NCBI GenBank assembly: GCA_930367215.1
Contig: OV884060.1
Location: forward strand, 13,968,001-14,032,000
Direction of reading: 5' to 3'
DNA: 64,000 nucleotides
Source: Pollenia angustigena
Lineage: Eukaryota; Arthropoda; Insecta; Diptera; Polleniidae
The notes below the pieces were generated by a model. That model was not told the origin of the DNA. It saw nothing but the letters and a program-made list of their open reading frames with translations, and did no database searches. A program made the position numbers and the translations under genes. Of this stretch, positions 12,324 to 23,349 are shown in pieces; the stretch's first letter is position 1; each line of letters begins with the position of its first letter.

Positions 12324-13071
12324 TGGGCATTTCCGCCAAAAGGTCCACCGTGACCAAAAATTTTAAAGTTATTAAAAGCTGATTATTTTACGATATTGTT
12401 ATAGAGAAACATTTAGATTTTACTAGTTTTATAAATTTACTCATAAATTTGTTCACTTAGCTGAACAATCAGACTGCAAAGTTGCGCAAACGTAACTTTT
12501 CATTTTTGAGAATGTTTTATTGTATGTTTTCTTTAATATTTATCTTCCTTAAAAGAGGTGATATTTGATAAAAATTATTCCAAAAAAATTTTCTTACATG
12601 GTCTGTAATCTAACGAAGAGTTCAAAGAGAAATATGTTATTCGGATTAATGGTAAATTTTTATTTGATTTTGATCATTATTCAGTTAACTATTACGGAAA
12701 AAATTTCACGTTCGAAATGTCACGTATCGACCCAGATTTTGGCTTAAAAAAAAGAAAATACAGAAGATTTTGGAATCAAACCAAAACATTTTAATGTTAC
12801 ATTGCTACGTTAAACTCTGAAAGTAGTTTGACTAAAAAATTGTGCCGGGTTTCGCTGAATTACGCATTTTTATGCATGGCCACAAAAACCACTTCTGTTT
12901 TTTTCACGTTCGAACCGCTACTTATTTTGCCATTATCATTGACCTAGAATCGCGCCCTCCATAAACTTAAGCATAGATAACAGTGCTTTATAAGTGCTTT
13001 AATTTTTGCTTAAAATGTTATTGCATTTTTGATGCGTACGCCTGTCACGTTCAACACTTTGGAATTACCCA
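12324..13071. mobile_element. TA-flanked MITE family E, copy 1
   Basis: TIR TGGGCATTTCC / GGAATTACCCA with TA on both sides, sitting in the TATATATA 5' end of the Helitron. About 80 percent similar along its length to 59877-60599. Both copies share repeated TCACGTTCGAA boxes, TGTCACGTATCGAC and GAATCGCGCCCTCCAT. No coding capacity. Confidence 0.8.
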
Positions 13072-13199
13072 TATATAGATAAATTTTGTATGAAGGTTGT
13101 CGCTTACGATAAAATTATTTTTGCTATAAAATCGCTACGCTACCTTATGTTACCATGAAATTTTTGGAGATGATGCAAGTGTTGCCAATAAAGTCATTT

Positions 13200-14060
13200 A
13201 TTAAAAAAAATGGGGAATGTAAGAAGACATAAACTCACTGTTTATTGTTGGTGTTTTTGTTTAAACTTTGATATTGTTACAAGTAAAACTGTTGTTTATA
13301 ATTCTTATGCGCTAAACAGTTTTATTTGGTTTAATATCTTTAGTTTTTCAGAAAAAATAATTTTGAAAATGATGTCGCTTAACCTTTTTTGCTAAATATT
13401 GCTTGATATGATTAAAGAGCACCTTTTTGTACTTACACCACAATAGTGAAGAGGGTGCTATTCGTTTGTGCGGATGTTTGTAGCCCCTTAAAATGTTGGT
13501 ACTATATTTTGGTACCGATCGACTCAGCATCATCTTTCGAACTTTGTCTCATTATTTTGTTATTAATTGTCTTTGGGATCGCAAAACCTTTATTTTATTT
13601 TAGGATATTTTTTTACGGCCGGATGGAGAACCATGTAACAAAATTCGATCGATCTTAGTTCGGTAATTCTATGAATAGTTGTCTTTGGGATCTCAATAAG
13701 GTTTTTTGCAATTTTGAATAGATTCTTTATTATTTATTAACATGATTTCGTTGTGTTCTTAATTCCAAATTTGTATTTCTGATAAATGCACTAAAATTTA
13801 TTGTGGGGGGATAAGCCAATTGCTATGCGCATTTCACTGGTGGCTTAGGCCAGATCATCAGAATACCATTTTCCAAAGACTTTGGAAAATCTAAAGATAT
13901 TATACAAACACAACTGTAAAGCGAATGAAAATTAAAAACACTCAAGTCTTATTTGCAACGATATGAAAACTTAGACAAAACACCAACAATAAAAAGTAAG
14001 TTTAACTTTTCATACATTCCCTACCACAATTAGTTGGGTTTTTATGACTCGAATTGTAGT
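13200..14060. repeat. family B repeat in inverted arrangement (copies 3 and 4)
   Basis: 13200-13375 carries the family B block in reverse (GTAAGAAGACATAAACTCAC, then TTTGATATTGTTACAAGT). 13810-14060 carries it forward (GCTTAGGCCAGATCATCAG to CATACATTCCCTACCAC). The two arms of about 150-200 bp face each other around about 430 bp. This suggests either an element with long inverted ends or two opposed copies. A fragment of the F repeat (ACCACAATAGTGAAGAGGGT) lies at 13437-13540 between them. Confidence 0.5.
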
Positions 14061-14069
14061 CACTAAAAT

Positions 14070-15235
14070 GGGTAAAGAAAAAAATTAAAAACGAATTTCT
14101 TAATTTTATTGTTTCACCCGATTCTGTTAGAACTCAGAATTGAGTGTCATTCAAAAGATATTAATAATATCGAAAGCGTTGGTCTTTAGGTAACCTTCCT
14201 TCAAAAATGCATCTATAATAACACAAGACAAAAAAAAAACATACTTTTATTACGTTCTGTTTTGCTATTTTACCCCAGAATGCTCCACATTAAAAGCTGC
14301 AAACAGAACTAAAAAACTCTAAAGTACATCTTGAAAAGTATCTCACATCGTAAAACTTCAATTTAAAAACACGTAATTTGCAATTCATTTCTATAAGCAC
14401 ACCATACAAATACACACACACACACATTTATAAAAAATAAAGAATAAAAATTAAAACGAAACCAAACCAAACAGACAGACAGACAAGCGGGCTAAATAGA
14501 TGCCAGTCTTAGCACCCAACAACTCTTATTGCTCCGCCACCGCCAATACCACCACCACTATTACAACAACACAGCGACAATAAGCGTGTGGCAAACAACT
14601 AATGGCATCATCATCAGTAAAAGTAAATGTAGAATCCACATTATCATAAGCCTTAATAAAGGAACAAAAAAAAAAAACAAAACAAAAAAATTAAAAACTA
14701 TACCTTAACAAGTTGTGGCAGCAGCTAAGAGGTAAGAAAGGGGGTAAATGTTGCAGCAACATTTAAGTACATTTGTTGGAGAGTCAAAGGAAGGCGTGTG
14801 GTAGGCGGTATATGCCATTGCATTTGGTGAAATCGTTAATGAATTGTATATTGGTGAACGTTTTTTTATTTTTCATTTTACACAAAAAAATCGGTTTCAA
14901 ATCTTTTTGCGTATTTGAGTATTGAAATTTTTGTTTTCAATTTCTTTTTTTTTTCTGATTTGCTATACAAGTATGTAAACTGATTTTCTTTTAGCATAAA
15001 TGTTTGAAAGTAAACATATACATACATCCTTGTTGCAGATGTTTTTGTTGTTGTTATAATTGTTATTGTAGCGTATGCTTAGTTAGAAGTAACGATTAAA
15101 ATTCCATTTTTAATTACATGCACATTTACGTGCTTTTGCGTGCAACATTGCTGCCAAACTCAATAGCAACAACTACGACCACACCACATTTTACAAAAAA
15201 AAAAAAATAAATTAAATATATGTAAATGTATGTAT
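14070..15235. other. host-like non-coding stretch
   Basis: Holds a CA repeat (about 14412-14427), ACAGACAGACAGACAAGC (14471-14488), CCACCACTATTACAACAAC-type codon-like triplet tracts and poly-A runs. Composition resembles fly intron or intergenic DNA. No gene seen. Confidence 0.4.
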
Positions 15236-15242
15236 ATATATA

Positions 15243-16490
15243 AAGGGTTTCTCAATAAGTGGGCACTTTTTAAATTAAGTGTAATTTTATTTATTTTTTT
15301 TTTTTTTTTTACAAGTGGCAACTCTGAAGTTTGACAGCAGTCACCTACACATGTTTATTCTGATTATTAAAAATGGATTGCTTTACAAAAGAGCAACGCG
15401 TTATAATTGTAAAATCTTATTAAAAAAAAAATGGAAAAGTTCGAGTCTCGTTGCGGGAGAGAAAAATAAACATAACACAACGGAAGGCGGCGACGACAAC
15501 AGTTGTTACTGTTTGTTTAAATTTTTTTTAATTTATTTGTGCATACATTTTTATCATGTTTTAAGTTAACAATAATGTTGTGAACATCGCCAATTTTTCA
15601 AAAATTATGGCAACATCAGAAAGAGAACGTATATCAAAAATTAAGAGAGAAACAAATTCGCAATGAAAATAAAATAAATTTTAACCTTATGCCGTTCCGC
15701 ACTGCGGTTTTTTACTTCAAAATCGTATGAAAAACCGCACCGCAATAAATTAACGTTACATTGTGTTCAGACTCTTATTCTGAGACCGTTCGAAAAAAAT
15801 TATCTTCTCCGTTGAAGCGCATTTCCATTTAAAAAGCTTCGTGAATGCACAAAATTATCGAATTCGGGGCTCAGAAAATCTTCATGCAATCAATGAGAAA
15901 CAAATGCACCCACAACGAGCAGCAACTGTCTGGTGCGGATTTTGGTCAGGCGGATTGATTGGGTCTTACTTTTATAAAGATGAGGCCAAGATTGCACTGA
16001 CTGTGAACGGCATTCGTTTCGGAAACATGATAACGAAGTTCTTGTAGCCTCAATTGGACGCCATGAATCTGGACGACCTGTGGTTTCAGCAAGACGACGC
16101 CACCTGACAAACCGAGCATAAAACAATCGATTTATTGCAGCAACGATTTCCAGAACAAATTATCTTAAAAAATTCTTATGTCAACTGGCCATCAAAATCA
16201 TGCAATTTAACGCCGTGCTTTTTTTTCTTTAGGGCTGTGTAAAATCTCGGTTTTATGAGAATAAAGCAGAAACAATTCTTGACTTCAAATCCTAGATCCA
16301 ACGCGTAATCAGTGAGATACAGCTACATCTTTGTGAAAAAGTCATGGTAAATTTCATGAAAAGAGTAATAGCCTGTTATCAAAGCCTTGTAAGACCATAA
16401 ATAATTTTTTTTTTTTGGACTATGTCTACTTTACAATCCAATTAAAAACTCACAACTAAGTATCTTAATATTAAAAAGTGAAACACCCTT
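15243..16490 (+). mobile_element. mariner-superfamily element, 1.25 kb, inactive
   Basis: Ends AAGGGTTTCTCA ... TGAAACACCCTT (imperfect TIR), flanked by TA (15241-15242, 16491-16492). It encloses broken transposase sequence (see the pseudogene at 15373). The length is that of a full mariner, but the middle of the coding region is deleted or scrambled. Confidence 0.85.
15373..16410 (+). pseudogene. mariner transposase remnant
   Basis: The frame opens MDCFTKEQRVIIVKSY, the first helix-turn-helix of a mariner transposase, and then stops. The catalytic part resumes at about 15795 with IIFSVEAHFHLKSFVN and continues through HPQRAATVWCGFWSGGLIG, LDDLWFQQDDAT and VNWPSKSCNLTP. Against the family pattern, the first catalytic Asp (FSDEAHF) is Val (codon 15811-15813). 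The second, in QQD, is kept. The third, normally two residues after LTP, has become Phe. Stops follow. Transposition activity is therefore lost, though the TIRs could still be mobilised in trans. Confidence 0.85.
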
Positions 16491-16499
16491 TACATGGTA

Positions 16500-16694
16500 C
16501 GAAATTTGTATAATCAAACCTTCTTTTCTTATTCTTTAGCAGCGATGCAAGCTAAATGGTGATTAAGTTGGATTTTGGTGGAATTAGTGATGAAAAGTAA
16601 TCGAATATTTTAACCTTAAGAAGTTTTTAGGCATTGAGAATAAATTTTTTTATCAAAAAGAGGTTTAAATTTTGACCAACAATAGTGTGTCTAC
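16500..16694. other. short spacer between elements
   Basis: AT-rich; ends in the GTGTCTAC target site of the next element. Nothing else seen. Confidence 0.4.
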
Positions 16695-17323
16695 TATAGT
16701 TGTCAATTATTCGCCTTTCAACTTTGTTCGAATAATTCAAATAATTGTTTTTGTTCGTTCGATCCAACGATTAAATCTCAAATATTATTCGATTAATCGA
16801 TGAGAATAACGAATAAAAGAATTATTTTTACAAAAAAACTACTATGGAAAATCGTTCACTCCATAAATTTTTTAATTTTAACTCCATATCGTTGTGTTAC
16901 TTAAAGGCATCGTAAAACCCTTAGTTCCTTAATAATCCGATATTACTCTGGATTTTTCGCAAGGCGTTGGCAGACCTACCATTTTCAGCCAAACTTCTGT
17001 CTACAATTTCTTCTATAGAACAGCCGCTGTTTTTCTTAATGTATTTTTCCATTGGATTATCTTCCACTACATCGTTTTTAATGGTGTTATTGTGGCACAT
17101 ACGCAAATAATAAAGATAAACATATATAAATAAAAAAAAAAATATATAATACAATAAAAACATTTTCTACTTACAAGTTATGATTTATATAAATCAATTC
17201 TTGATTTTAAAGCTTTTTGTTTATTCTAAATTTTTCACCCGAAATTGAGAAATCCGATTTCTTGAAAATGTTTTAACGTTTGATTTAAAAATAAAACAGC
17301 TGATACAATTGCAACTCACCTTG

Positions 17324-17545
17324 CAAAACTCGTTTGTTGCAAAATTAAAAATACGAGATGGCAAATGATTCTTCAGTTCTTTTGGCGCTTTATTAGACGA
17401 AATATTCTGATTGCAGCAATGCATGTCCGTGCTAAAATCATAGAAGATGGCATGCATTGATACAATTAGTATATTTTTCCTCATAATGCGCCAAAAAGAA
17501 CTGTTAAAATCAACTGTTTCGTTTTGTAACGAACGAGTTTTGCAA
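17324..17545. repeat. inverted repeat pair inside the hAT-like element
   Basis: TTGCAAAACTCGTTTGTTGC on the left and GTAACGAACGAGTTTTGCAA on the right face each other across about 170 bp. Both are next to CAACTCACC. Likely a small degenerate MITE. Confidence 0.55.
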
Positions 17546-17613
17546 CTCACCTACTCAATTGTTTGCGAAGAATTGTTTTATAAGAACATAAAATACGTTT
17601 TTGAAATACAATT

Positions 17614-18205
17614 GGGGTATTCACAAGGTGTGCTATCATGTTATATTGTCATAATGTTCTAACATTTTACAATGGTTTAAAAATATTGTTGTTGCTTTGT
17701 AAACAAAAAGTGTCTTAAATTAATAGAACTTTGCTTACTATGTTTATTGTGATGTCGTAATTAACCAGAAGAGACCTGCGCTGAGCGGCTGAGCCGAACC
17801 GCTTTAGTTTTTGTAGCCGTCGCCGTTGATGGTATAGTTTAATCCGGCTAATATCTAAATTTGACCTGCGGCTAGTAATTTTTGCAACAAAACACTTGCG
17901 GCGTCAAATTATATCGGCTTAGGACTGTGATGTTTGGTAAACAAACAAAATAAAATTAATTTGTGATTTGCGTCTAAAAAATTGAAAATAGTCAGGTAAG
18001 ATCTAATTTAATTTATTTATTCATGGATTAGAATTAAAAAATATATTGATTTTACGTAAATATTTATTTATTTTATATTTGTTTTAAATCAGCTGATTTA
18101 AATTCAAAATAGTACACTAAATTATGAGGGGTTGTTCACAAGAGTCGTATTTTTTCATGTTATTATTTTAAGACTTATGACTTTACGACACCTTGTGAAT
18201 CCCTC
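17614..18205. mobile_element. MITE-like element, TIR GGGGTATTCACAAGGTGT
   Basis: Left end GGGGTATTCACAAGGTGT, right end ACACCTTGTGAATCCCTC, about 17 of 20 matching when reversed. A third, direct copy of the end (GAGGGGTTGTTCACAAGAG) begins at 18126, so 18126-18205 may be a separate 80-bp deletion derivative. Between them lies a GC-richer tract (17775-17930) with GCTGAGCGGCTGAGCC. Confidence 0.55.
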
Positions 18206-18529
18206 AGCACGGTTTTTGCTTACTAAAAATTGAGATTAATTACAACCAGGGCTATGGCAACAATATTTTTTAACTTTCCTACATTTTGTATAAAATCACT
18301 AAAAACGCATGAGAATAAATCAAACTCTAAGCTTTTATTTAATTTATTTTTTAATAAAAAAAATTGTTCGATTAATCGAGATTAATTAACCGATTTATTC
18401 GTTATTCGAAAATCGTCGTTTTGAAATTATTCGAACAAGAATTTGGTTTTGTTTGATCGATTAATCGAATTATTCTTAATCGGTTGACAACTCTAGTGTC
18501 TACACAAAAATATGAAATTTTTGTACATA

Positions 18530-19435
18530 CAGTGAACTCGCGAAAACGTGAACACTCAAAAGGGTGAACGTCTCAGAAACGTGAACCAATTTATTTTTAT
18601 ACAGGCTATTCTAAAACGTGAACAAAATCTGGAAGCTCTAAAACGTGAACACATTTTTGTTTACTTTTGAAAATGTTTTTTGAATTGGGAAATCCCCGAA
18701 TTAAGTTCACTTATTGGTTGATGTTACAGCGTTCTTTTTTCTTAATTGCATCCATGTATGTATACGCTGACATGTTAGCTGTTTTTTAACATCGCTACGA
18801 TAGTCGTTATTCGTGAATGTGAAAAATGTCATTAAAACCCCCGAAAGTGTAATCTTTGAAAGATAATGTAAATATTCTTGGATTATTGCAAAAGGGTTAT
18901 AGTGTCAGTGGCTTCGTTAGAAAATATGGTGTTGCTAAATCAGCAGTTTGTTCCATTAAGAGGCAAAAATATGAAATAGAAGCTCTTATAAGGCTTTAAT
19001 ATGGGCTGAAAATGAGATGGCCGACCAAATTGAAATCAGTGTGTGAAGAAAACTTAAAGAAAAAGCTTTGTTAAAGATGATCAAGCAAAAAAATTATAAA
19101 AAAAAGATGACCGTTTTTTCCTGTGTATTTTTTCCCCCTTACAAACATTCTTCAAACAAAAAAATATTTCTATTCGTTTATGTTACTTTTATGTTTTTTT
19201 TTATGATATTCATAAGAAATATATTTTTTTATGTATCAACTGAATTATTGCACATACATATATTTTTTGTTATTAAAAATGAATAAAATATTCGTTTTAA
19301 ATACATACTTGTTTATCTATTTATTTTTAAATAGGGGTATTATTATTTTTAAATTTTGGCATTCGATAACGTGAACAAACTCGAAAACGTGGAACGCCAT
19401 GGTAAAAATTAGTTCACGTTATCGCGAGTTTACTG
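18530..19435 (+). mobile_element. Tigger/pogo-type element, deleted
   Basis: TIR starts CAGTGAACTCGCGAAAACGT and the right end is CGTTATCGCGAGTTTACTG, flanked by TA (18528-18529, 19436-19437). Five AACGTGAAC boxes follow the left TIR and three flank the right one; such subterminal arrays are usual transposase binding sites in pogo/Tigger elements. About 0.9 kb long, so most of the 2-2.5 kb expected for an autonomous copy is missing. Confidence 0.85.
18826..19080 (+). pseudogene. Tigger transposase N-terminus (CENP-B-type HTH)
   Basis: Starts MSLKPPKV, then a stop, then LKDNVNILGLLQ and KGYSVSGFVRKYGVAKS, which is the psq/CENP-B N-terminal helix-turn-helix pattern that opens pogo/Tigger transposases. 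The frame decays after IEALIRL. No DDE catalytic domain is present between it and the right TIR. In an intact protein this domain binds the TIR. Confidence 0.75.
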
Positions 19436-19439
19436 TATT

Positions 19440-21380
19440 TCCATTTTTTAATTAACTCTTCTTTTTTCTTCGTTTATAAGATCGAAATTTGTATACCCTA
19501 CACCATTATGTGAGGATGTGTTATGCGTTTTGTGCTGATGCTTGTAATGCAAAAAAAAATATATATTGAGATTAAATGCCTATTTTTTTAGCAAATTATA
19601 TTGTTTTCAATATAATTTCTCACACGAAATTTTGTTTTCATTTTCTAAAAACGGAGAAAAAAAATCTTATTAGCAGAAAAATGCTAAAACTTAATAATTT
19701 TGAATTATTTGGTATTTATTTTATCTCAAGTGCAGTCATCACATCTTTTCCGAAACGAATAACCATGTAAAAATTAGTACATCACTAATACACATACGTT
19801 CTTAAAAATACGAGTTCGTAAAGCTGCCAATATTGTGTGCATTTTTGTTTTTGTTCTTGTATTTCTCTCTTCATGCAACGGCAACGTATATTATGCATTT
19901 GTCAGATGATGATAATATTGAAAATGTTACTGATGATGCTGCTGCTGCTGCAACCACTAGTAAGTTATACTACTTTTAAATGATGCACTGTGTTTGTGTG
20001 TGTGTGTGTTTTTATGTGAGCGTGTTTGTATATAGATTGACTGCATTTCTTGGCAAAATTGGCAAATTGTATTTGATAAACAACAAAAATGCAAATCAAA
20101 TTCTTATTGTAATTTCAAGAATTTTACGATTTATTAATACAAACACATTCTCAATTTCAACACAAATGCACACTATGTGTATGAATACTTTGTGCACTCA
20201 GTGTATACTGGTATAAATATGTAATACCAATATGTCTTTTTATATGTAACGACATTGTTTGCGGAATGTTTTATACATTTGGAAGCAACGTAAAGGAAGT
20301 TATTATTGACAATAATAATAATAACAACAATAATAACGAGTTCATACCAGCAATTGTTGTATGTTGTAAATACATTTGTTGTTTGTGGGTATGCATGTGT
20401 GTGTGTTTAAGTGTTTGAATTTGTAATAATGAGTTGTTATATTGGCAAAAATATTTTCAAAATTAATTGGAATTTTATGCAAAGAAGTCTTAACATTTTT
20501 ACTATTTATAAGATGTTCTTGCAGAGATAAACGCACTTATATTCACACTCATTTATCCATATAAATTTGTGTCTAAAGTGAGTTCGATTTTTTATCTTTG
20601 AGGCTTAAAAATTTTGTGATTGAGTTTGCTATTTGATGTTCAATAATTATACAATTAAACAAAGTTAGAGATGTATTGGATATTTTTTTTCTCTTATAGC
20701 AATAAGGAATAAATGTGAAATTTTATTTGGAAAATGTGGGTAGCAATTCAATATGTTGTTTGAATGCATATTGTTGTAATTAAAATAAATTGATAGATGT
20801 ATATTTGATTTTAATTTAATTATTAGAAACATTTTAGGAACCTTCTAAATATAACTATTAAGGAAAACTATTGCTTTAACCATATAGAGCCGAATATGTA
20901 GGAGTGGGAGTTTAAACAGAAGACTAAAAGCTAAAAAATGACATCGCGAACTCGATTTTCGCTGCCACCGATTAACACAACACTCCGAAATTCCCAATAG
21001 GCAATATTTTTATATTACAGTTTGTATAACTGCAACTATTTTTTAAAAGAGTCTCAAAAAGTTTAACATAATTTTTTGTTGTTAATAATTTGCAATCATT
21101 CTTCCTTTTTGTATTTCCTGTTCAGAAACCTTGTTTTATCGAAATGTTCTTATCTAGCCAAAGAATTCCAAAATAGCAATATTGTATACCCGTAAGACCT
21201 AACCCATACCTCATTTGAACCGATTCGGAAATAATCTAATTTGCAGTAAAATATTTTTGGGACGAATTTAATTTAAATACCATCATAATTAGATAGCTTG
21301 CGGACACAAAGAGTCTAACTTGGATGTGAAATTATAGACGGATTTTCACAATTTGCATAGACTTCGTCCATATTTAATCA
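19440..21380. other. host-like non-coding stretch
   Basis: Contains ATGATGCTGCTGCTGCTGC (about 19933), TG tracts at 19991-20009 and 20396-20406, and AATAATAATAATAACAAC at 20311-20336. No coding region recognised. The 20880-21380 part has no visible repeat. Confidence 0.4.
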
Positions 21381-22172
21381 CACACAGAAAAAACTCAATG
21401 TAAATTCGTTCAAAACAAGGTTGATTTTACATTTTCAGTAGTGATTTTGCTTCATTGTTGTTTCATGTTAATTTAACATGATTTTACAATAACTTGCGAA
21501 TATCTATAATTCATGTTAATTTAACATTGCAGTAAAGTTAGAGCAAAATGTAATTAATACTGAAATAACAATCCGAATCACGTTGAATGAAAGTTATTTA
21601 AAGTTGAAACAACGTAAATTTCATGTAGAATCAAATTGGTTGGAGTGTGATATAACAGTGTGAAGACAACATATGCATTTATTTAAGAATAATTTAAACA
21701 CTTACCCCTGTAACACATGTTTCACTTATTTTGTATCTCCTTTGATAACAGAAGCATCAGCAGAATGGCCCGATATCGTTTTCGTCATCATTCTACTTTG
21801 AAAACTTGATGTACTATTTAACTAAATAATTTTAATTAAAAGAATACGGGAATTGTCTTCTTTTTATAACATATTTTAAACATGAAAATAAAAAGATGTA
21901 CATACTTAAGTGTGTATGCATGTTAATTTAACAAGATAAGCTTTTGATTTTAATATAAAACAGGTTTTTATGGATTCAATATTGAACAATGTTATTTTAA
22001 CAGTGAATAATATTAAATAAACGTGATTAAAGACTATTTTAATATTTTTCATTTAAAATTAATATGAAATAATGATAAATTTAAATAAAGGGCATTCTTT
22101 TGCAAAAATTTACCATGATTCTCAATCAACATTTCGCCAGGTTATTTTAACATTGGTATTTTTTTCTGTGTG
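21381..22172. mobile_element. MITE family C, copy 1 (TIR CACACAGAAAAAA)
   Basis: Begins CACACAGAAAAAACTC and ends TTTTTTTCTGTGTG. Closely similar to 52621-53446 over its whole length, including many ATGTTAATTTAACATG palindromes and the shared GAATACGGGAATTGTCTTC. No coding capacity, no clear TSD. Confidence 0.8.
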
Positions 22173-22194
22173 CAAATAATCTAATAAATTGGAA

Positions 22195-22510
22195 GCACAA
22201 GGCTAACATGGAAAGACAACCAGCCAGACGGACGGTTGGACATCGTTAGATCACTTTAAAAAGTGATTCCAAGGCGAATTCATTTTTCAGGTGGCGTTGA
22301 AAGCACAGCTGTGCTACTTTTTTTTCTTAAGTAGAGAGAGAAATGTCAAAAGTTGCTTGTGTTTTCGACATATCGATCAACGAAAGCAACAAAAAAATAC
22401 ATTGTTGTGTTTTTGGTGTTGTTACTTGTTGTAGTATCGACACCACCGTTTACATGAATTCGCCTTGAATGATTCTGAGTCGATCGGAATACTAAAAGAT
22501 TGGTCTAGAT
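22195..22510 (-). repeat. F-repeat fragment split by a MITE
   Basis: Carries the AACCAGCCAGACGGACGG / CATCGTTAGATC / GATTCTGAGTCGATCGG order that also occurs within both copies of the 1.2 kb hAT element (35805-36075 and 44925-45195). The insertion at 22270-22467 splits it at GTGATTC. Confidence 0.55.
22270..22467. mobile_element. hAT-type MITE, 198 bp
   Basis: Perfect 14-bp TIR CAAGGCGAATTCAT / ATGAATTCGCCTTG with an 8-bp TSD AGTGATTC/AATGATTC (one mismatch). The uninterrupted site is known from the other F repeats. Short inner text includes GGTGGCGTTGAAAGCACAGC and ACACCACCGTTTAC. Confidence 0.85.
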
Positions 22511-23340
22511 ACAAATCGCATAACATTTATCCTTAATGACAACCTGCTATGTCTTACACTTTTAGAGTAAAAATTAAATGAAGATGTCGCAATTGGAGTA
22601 ATACTACATTTACATTAGGCCGAAATCTTGTAGATTTGATTTAATATCTTCTTCGAAATCTAGAGCGTTTACATTATACTTTTTTGACATTAGCGAGATT
22701 TTGTTTTTATAATTAAACAACTGACTGATTTAATGTTGCCTTTAATCATTCAAAGTGCTACATGTTGTACAACTTAATTCGAATCAAATTGGCTTTTGTT
22801 TACAAATATTACACTTTTATCATTAATGTATTTCATTAGCGAATTTTAAGACTACTTGAGCGGTTTTTGCACACTTCTGTGGTTTGGAAACAAACATTTA
22901 CACCACTTATTATACATATTAGCCGTATTCACAAAACCCCTTGTATCGTTGTATCAATTGTTTGTTGTATTAAAATACATAGTTAACTATTTCACGATGT
23001 CACTTGAACGTTTACGTTCGCACAAATAACATACATCAAAAGTTTTTTTGTTACACATGCAAACACAAAGGAATATATGTACATTAAAATATTTACATTA
23101 CCTTTTATTAATAATCAACGATATTTATTTTATCAATATTATTCGTCTTTTTTATTTTTTTTACAATTTTTATAAAACTTTTTTACTTTTTAAAAAAAAT
23201 TTTTTTTTTTTAAAAACGTAATTTTTTCTTGTGCAGGGAAGTATTTTTTGTGTTATATTGAAAAAACCATAGTTGCATCATTAAGAACTACTAGATTTTG
23301 AGTAGATTAATTTGCTGCGAAATCTTTGTAGGCATCTAAA
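22510..23340. other. non-coding stretch, poly-T rich
   Basis: TTACATTAGGCCGAAATC (22612) and AGAGCGTTTACATTA (22664) look like an eroded inverted pair. A T/A-rich block occupies 23140-23220. No gene seen. Confidence 0.35.
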
Positions 23341-23349
23341 AATTTTATA

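Larger units (their letters stand above)
9972..13079 (-). mobile_element. non-autonomous Helitron, copy 1, with three later insertions
   Basis: Read on the minus strand, it starts TCTATATAT after a host A (13080) and ends GTGTAGCGAAGCGCACC, then a nine-base spacer with CTAG mutated to CTTT. The end carries the very stable GCGAAGC mini-hairpin about 10 nt before the terminus, as expected for a Helitron 3' end. It has no TIR or TSD. The interior consists of modules (boxes such as CCTGCGCCTACCCGCTTT and TCAGAAGATCCTACTACC) repeated in tandem. Interrupted by the elements at 10131-10925, 10961-11580 and 12324-13071. No Rep/helicase is encoded. Confidence 0.8.
16695..18495. mobile_element. hAT-like element, 1.8 kb
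   Basis: TIR TATAGTTGTCAA / TTGACAACTCTA (11 of 12) and a perfect 8-bp TSD GTGTCTAC (16687-16694, 18496-18503). Ends are loaded with TTCGATTAATCGA and TTCGAATAATTC motifs. The minus-strand frame at 16921-17163 contains CSIEEIVDRSLAENGRSANA, which could be a transposase scrap but is not assignable. Later insertions or internal inverted repeats occupy 17324-17545 and 17614-18205. Confidence 0.8.
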
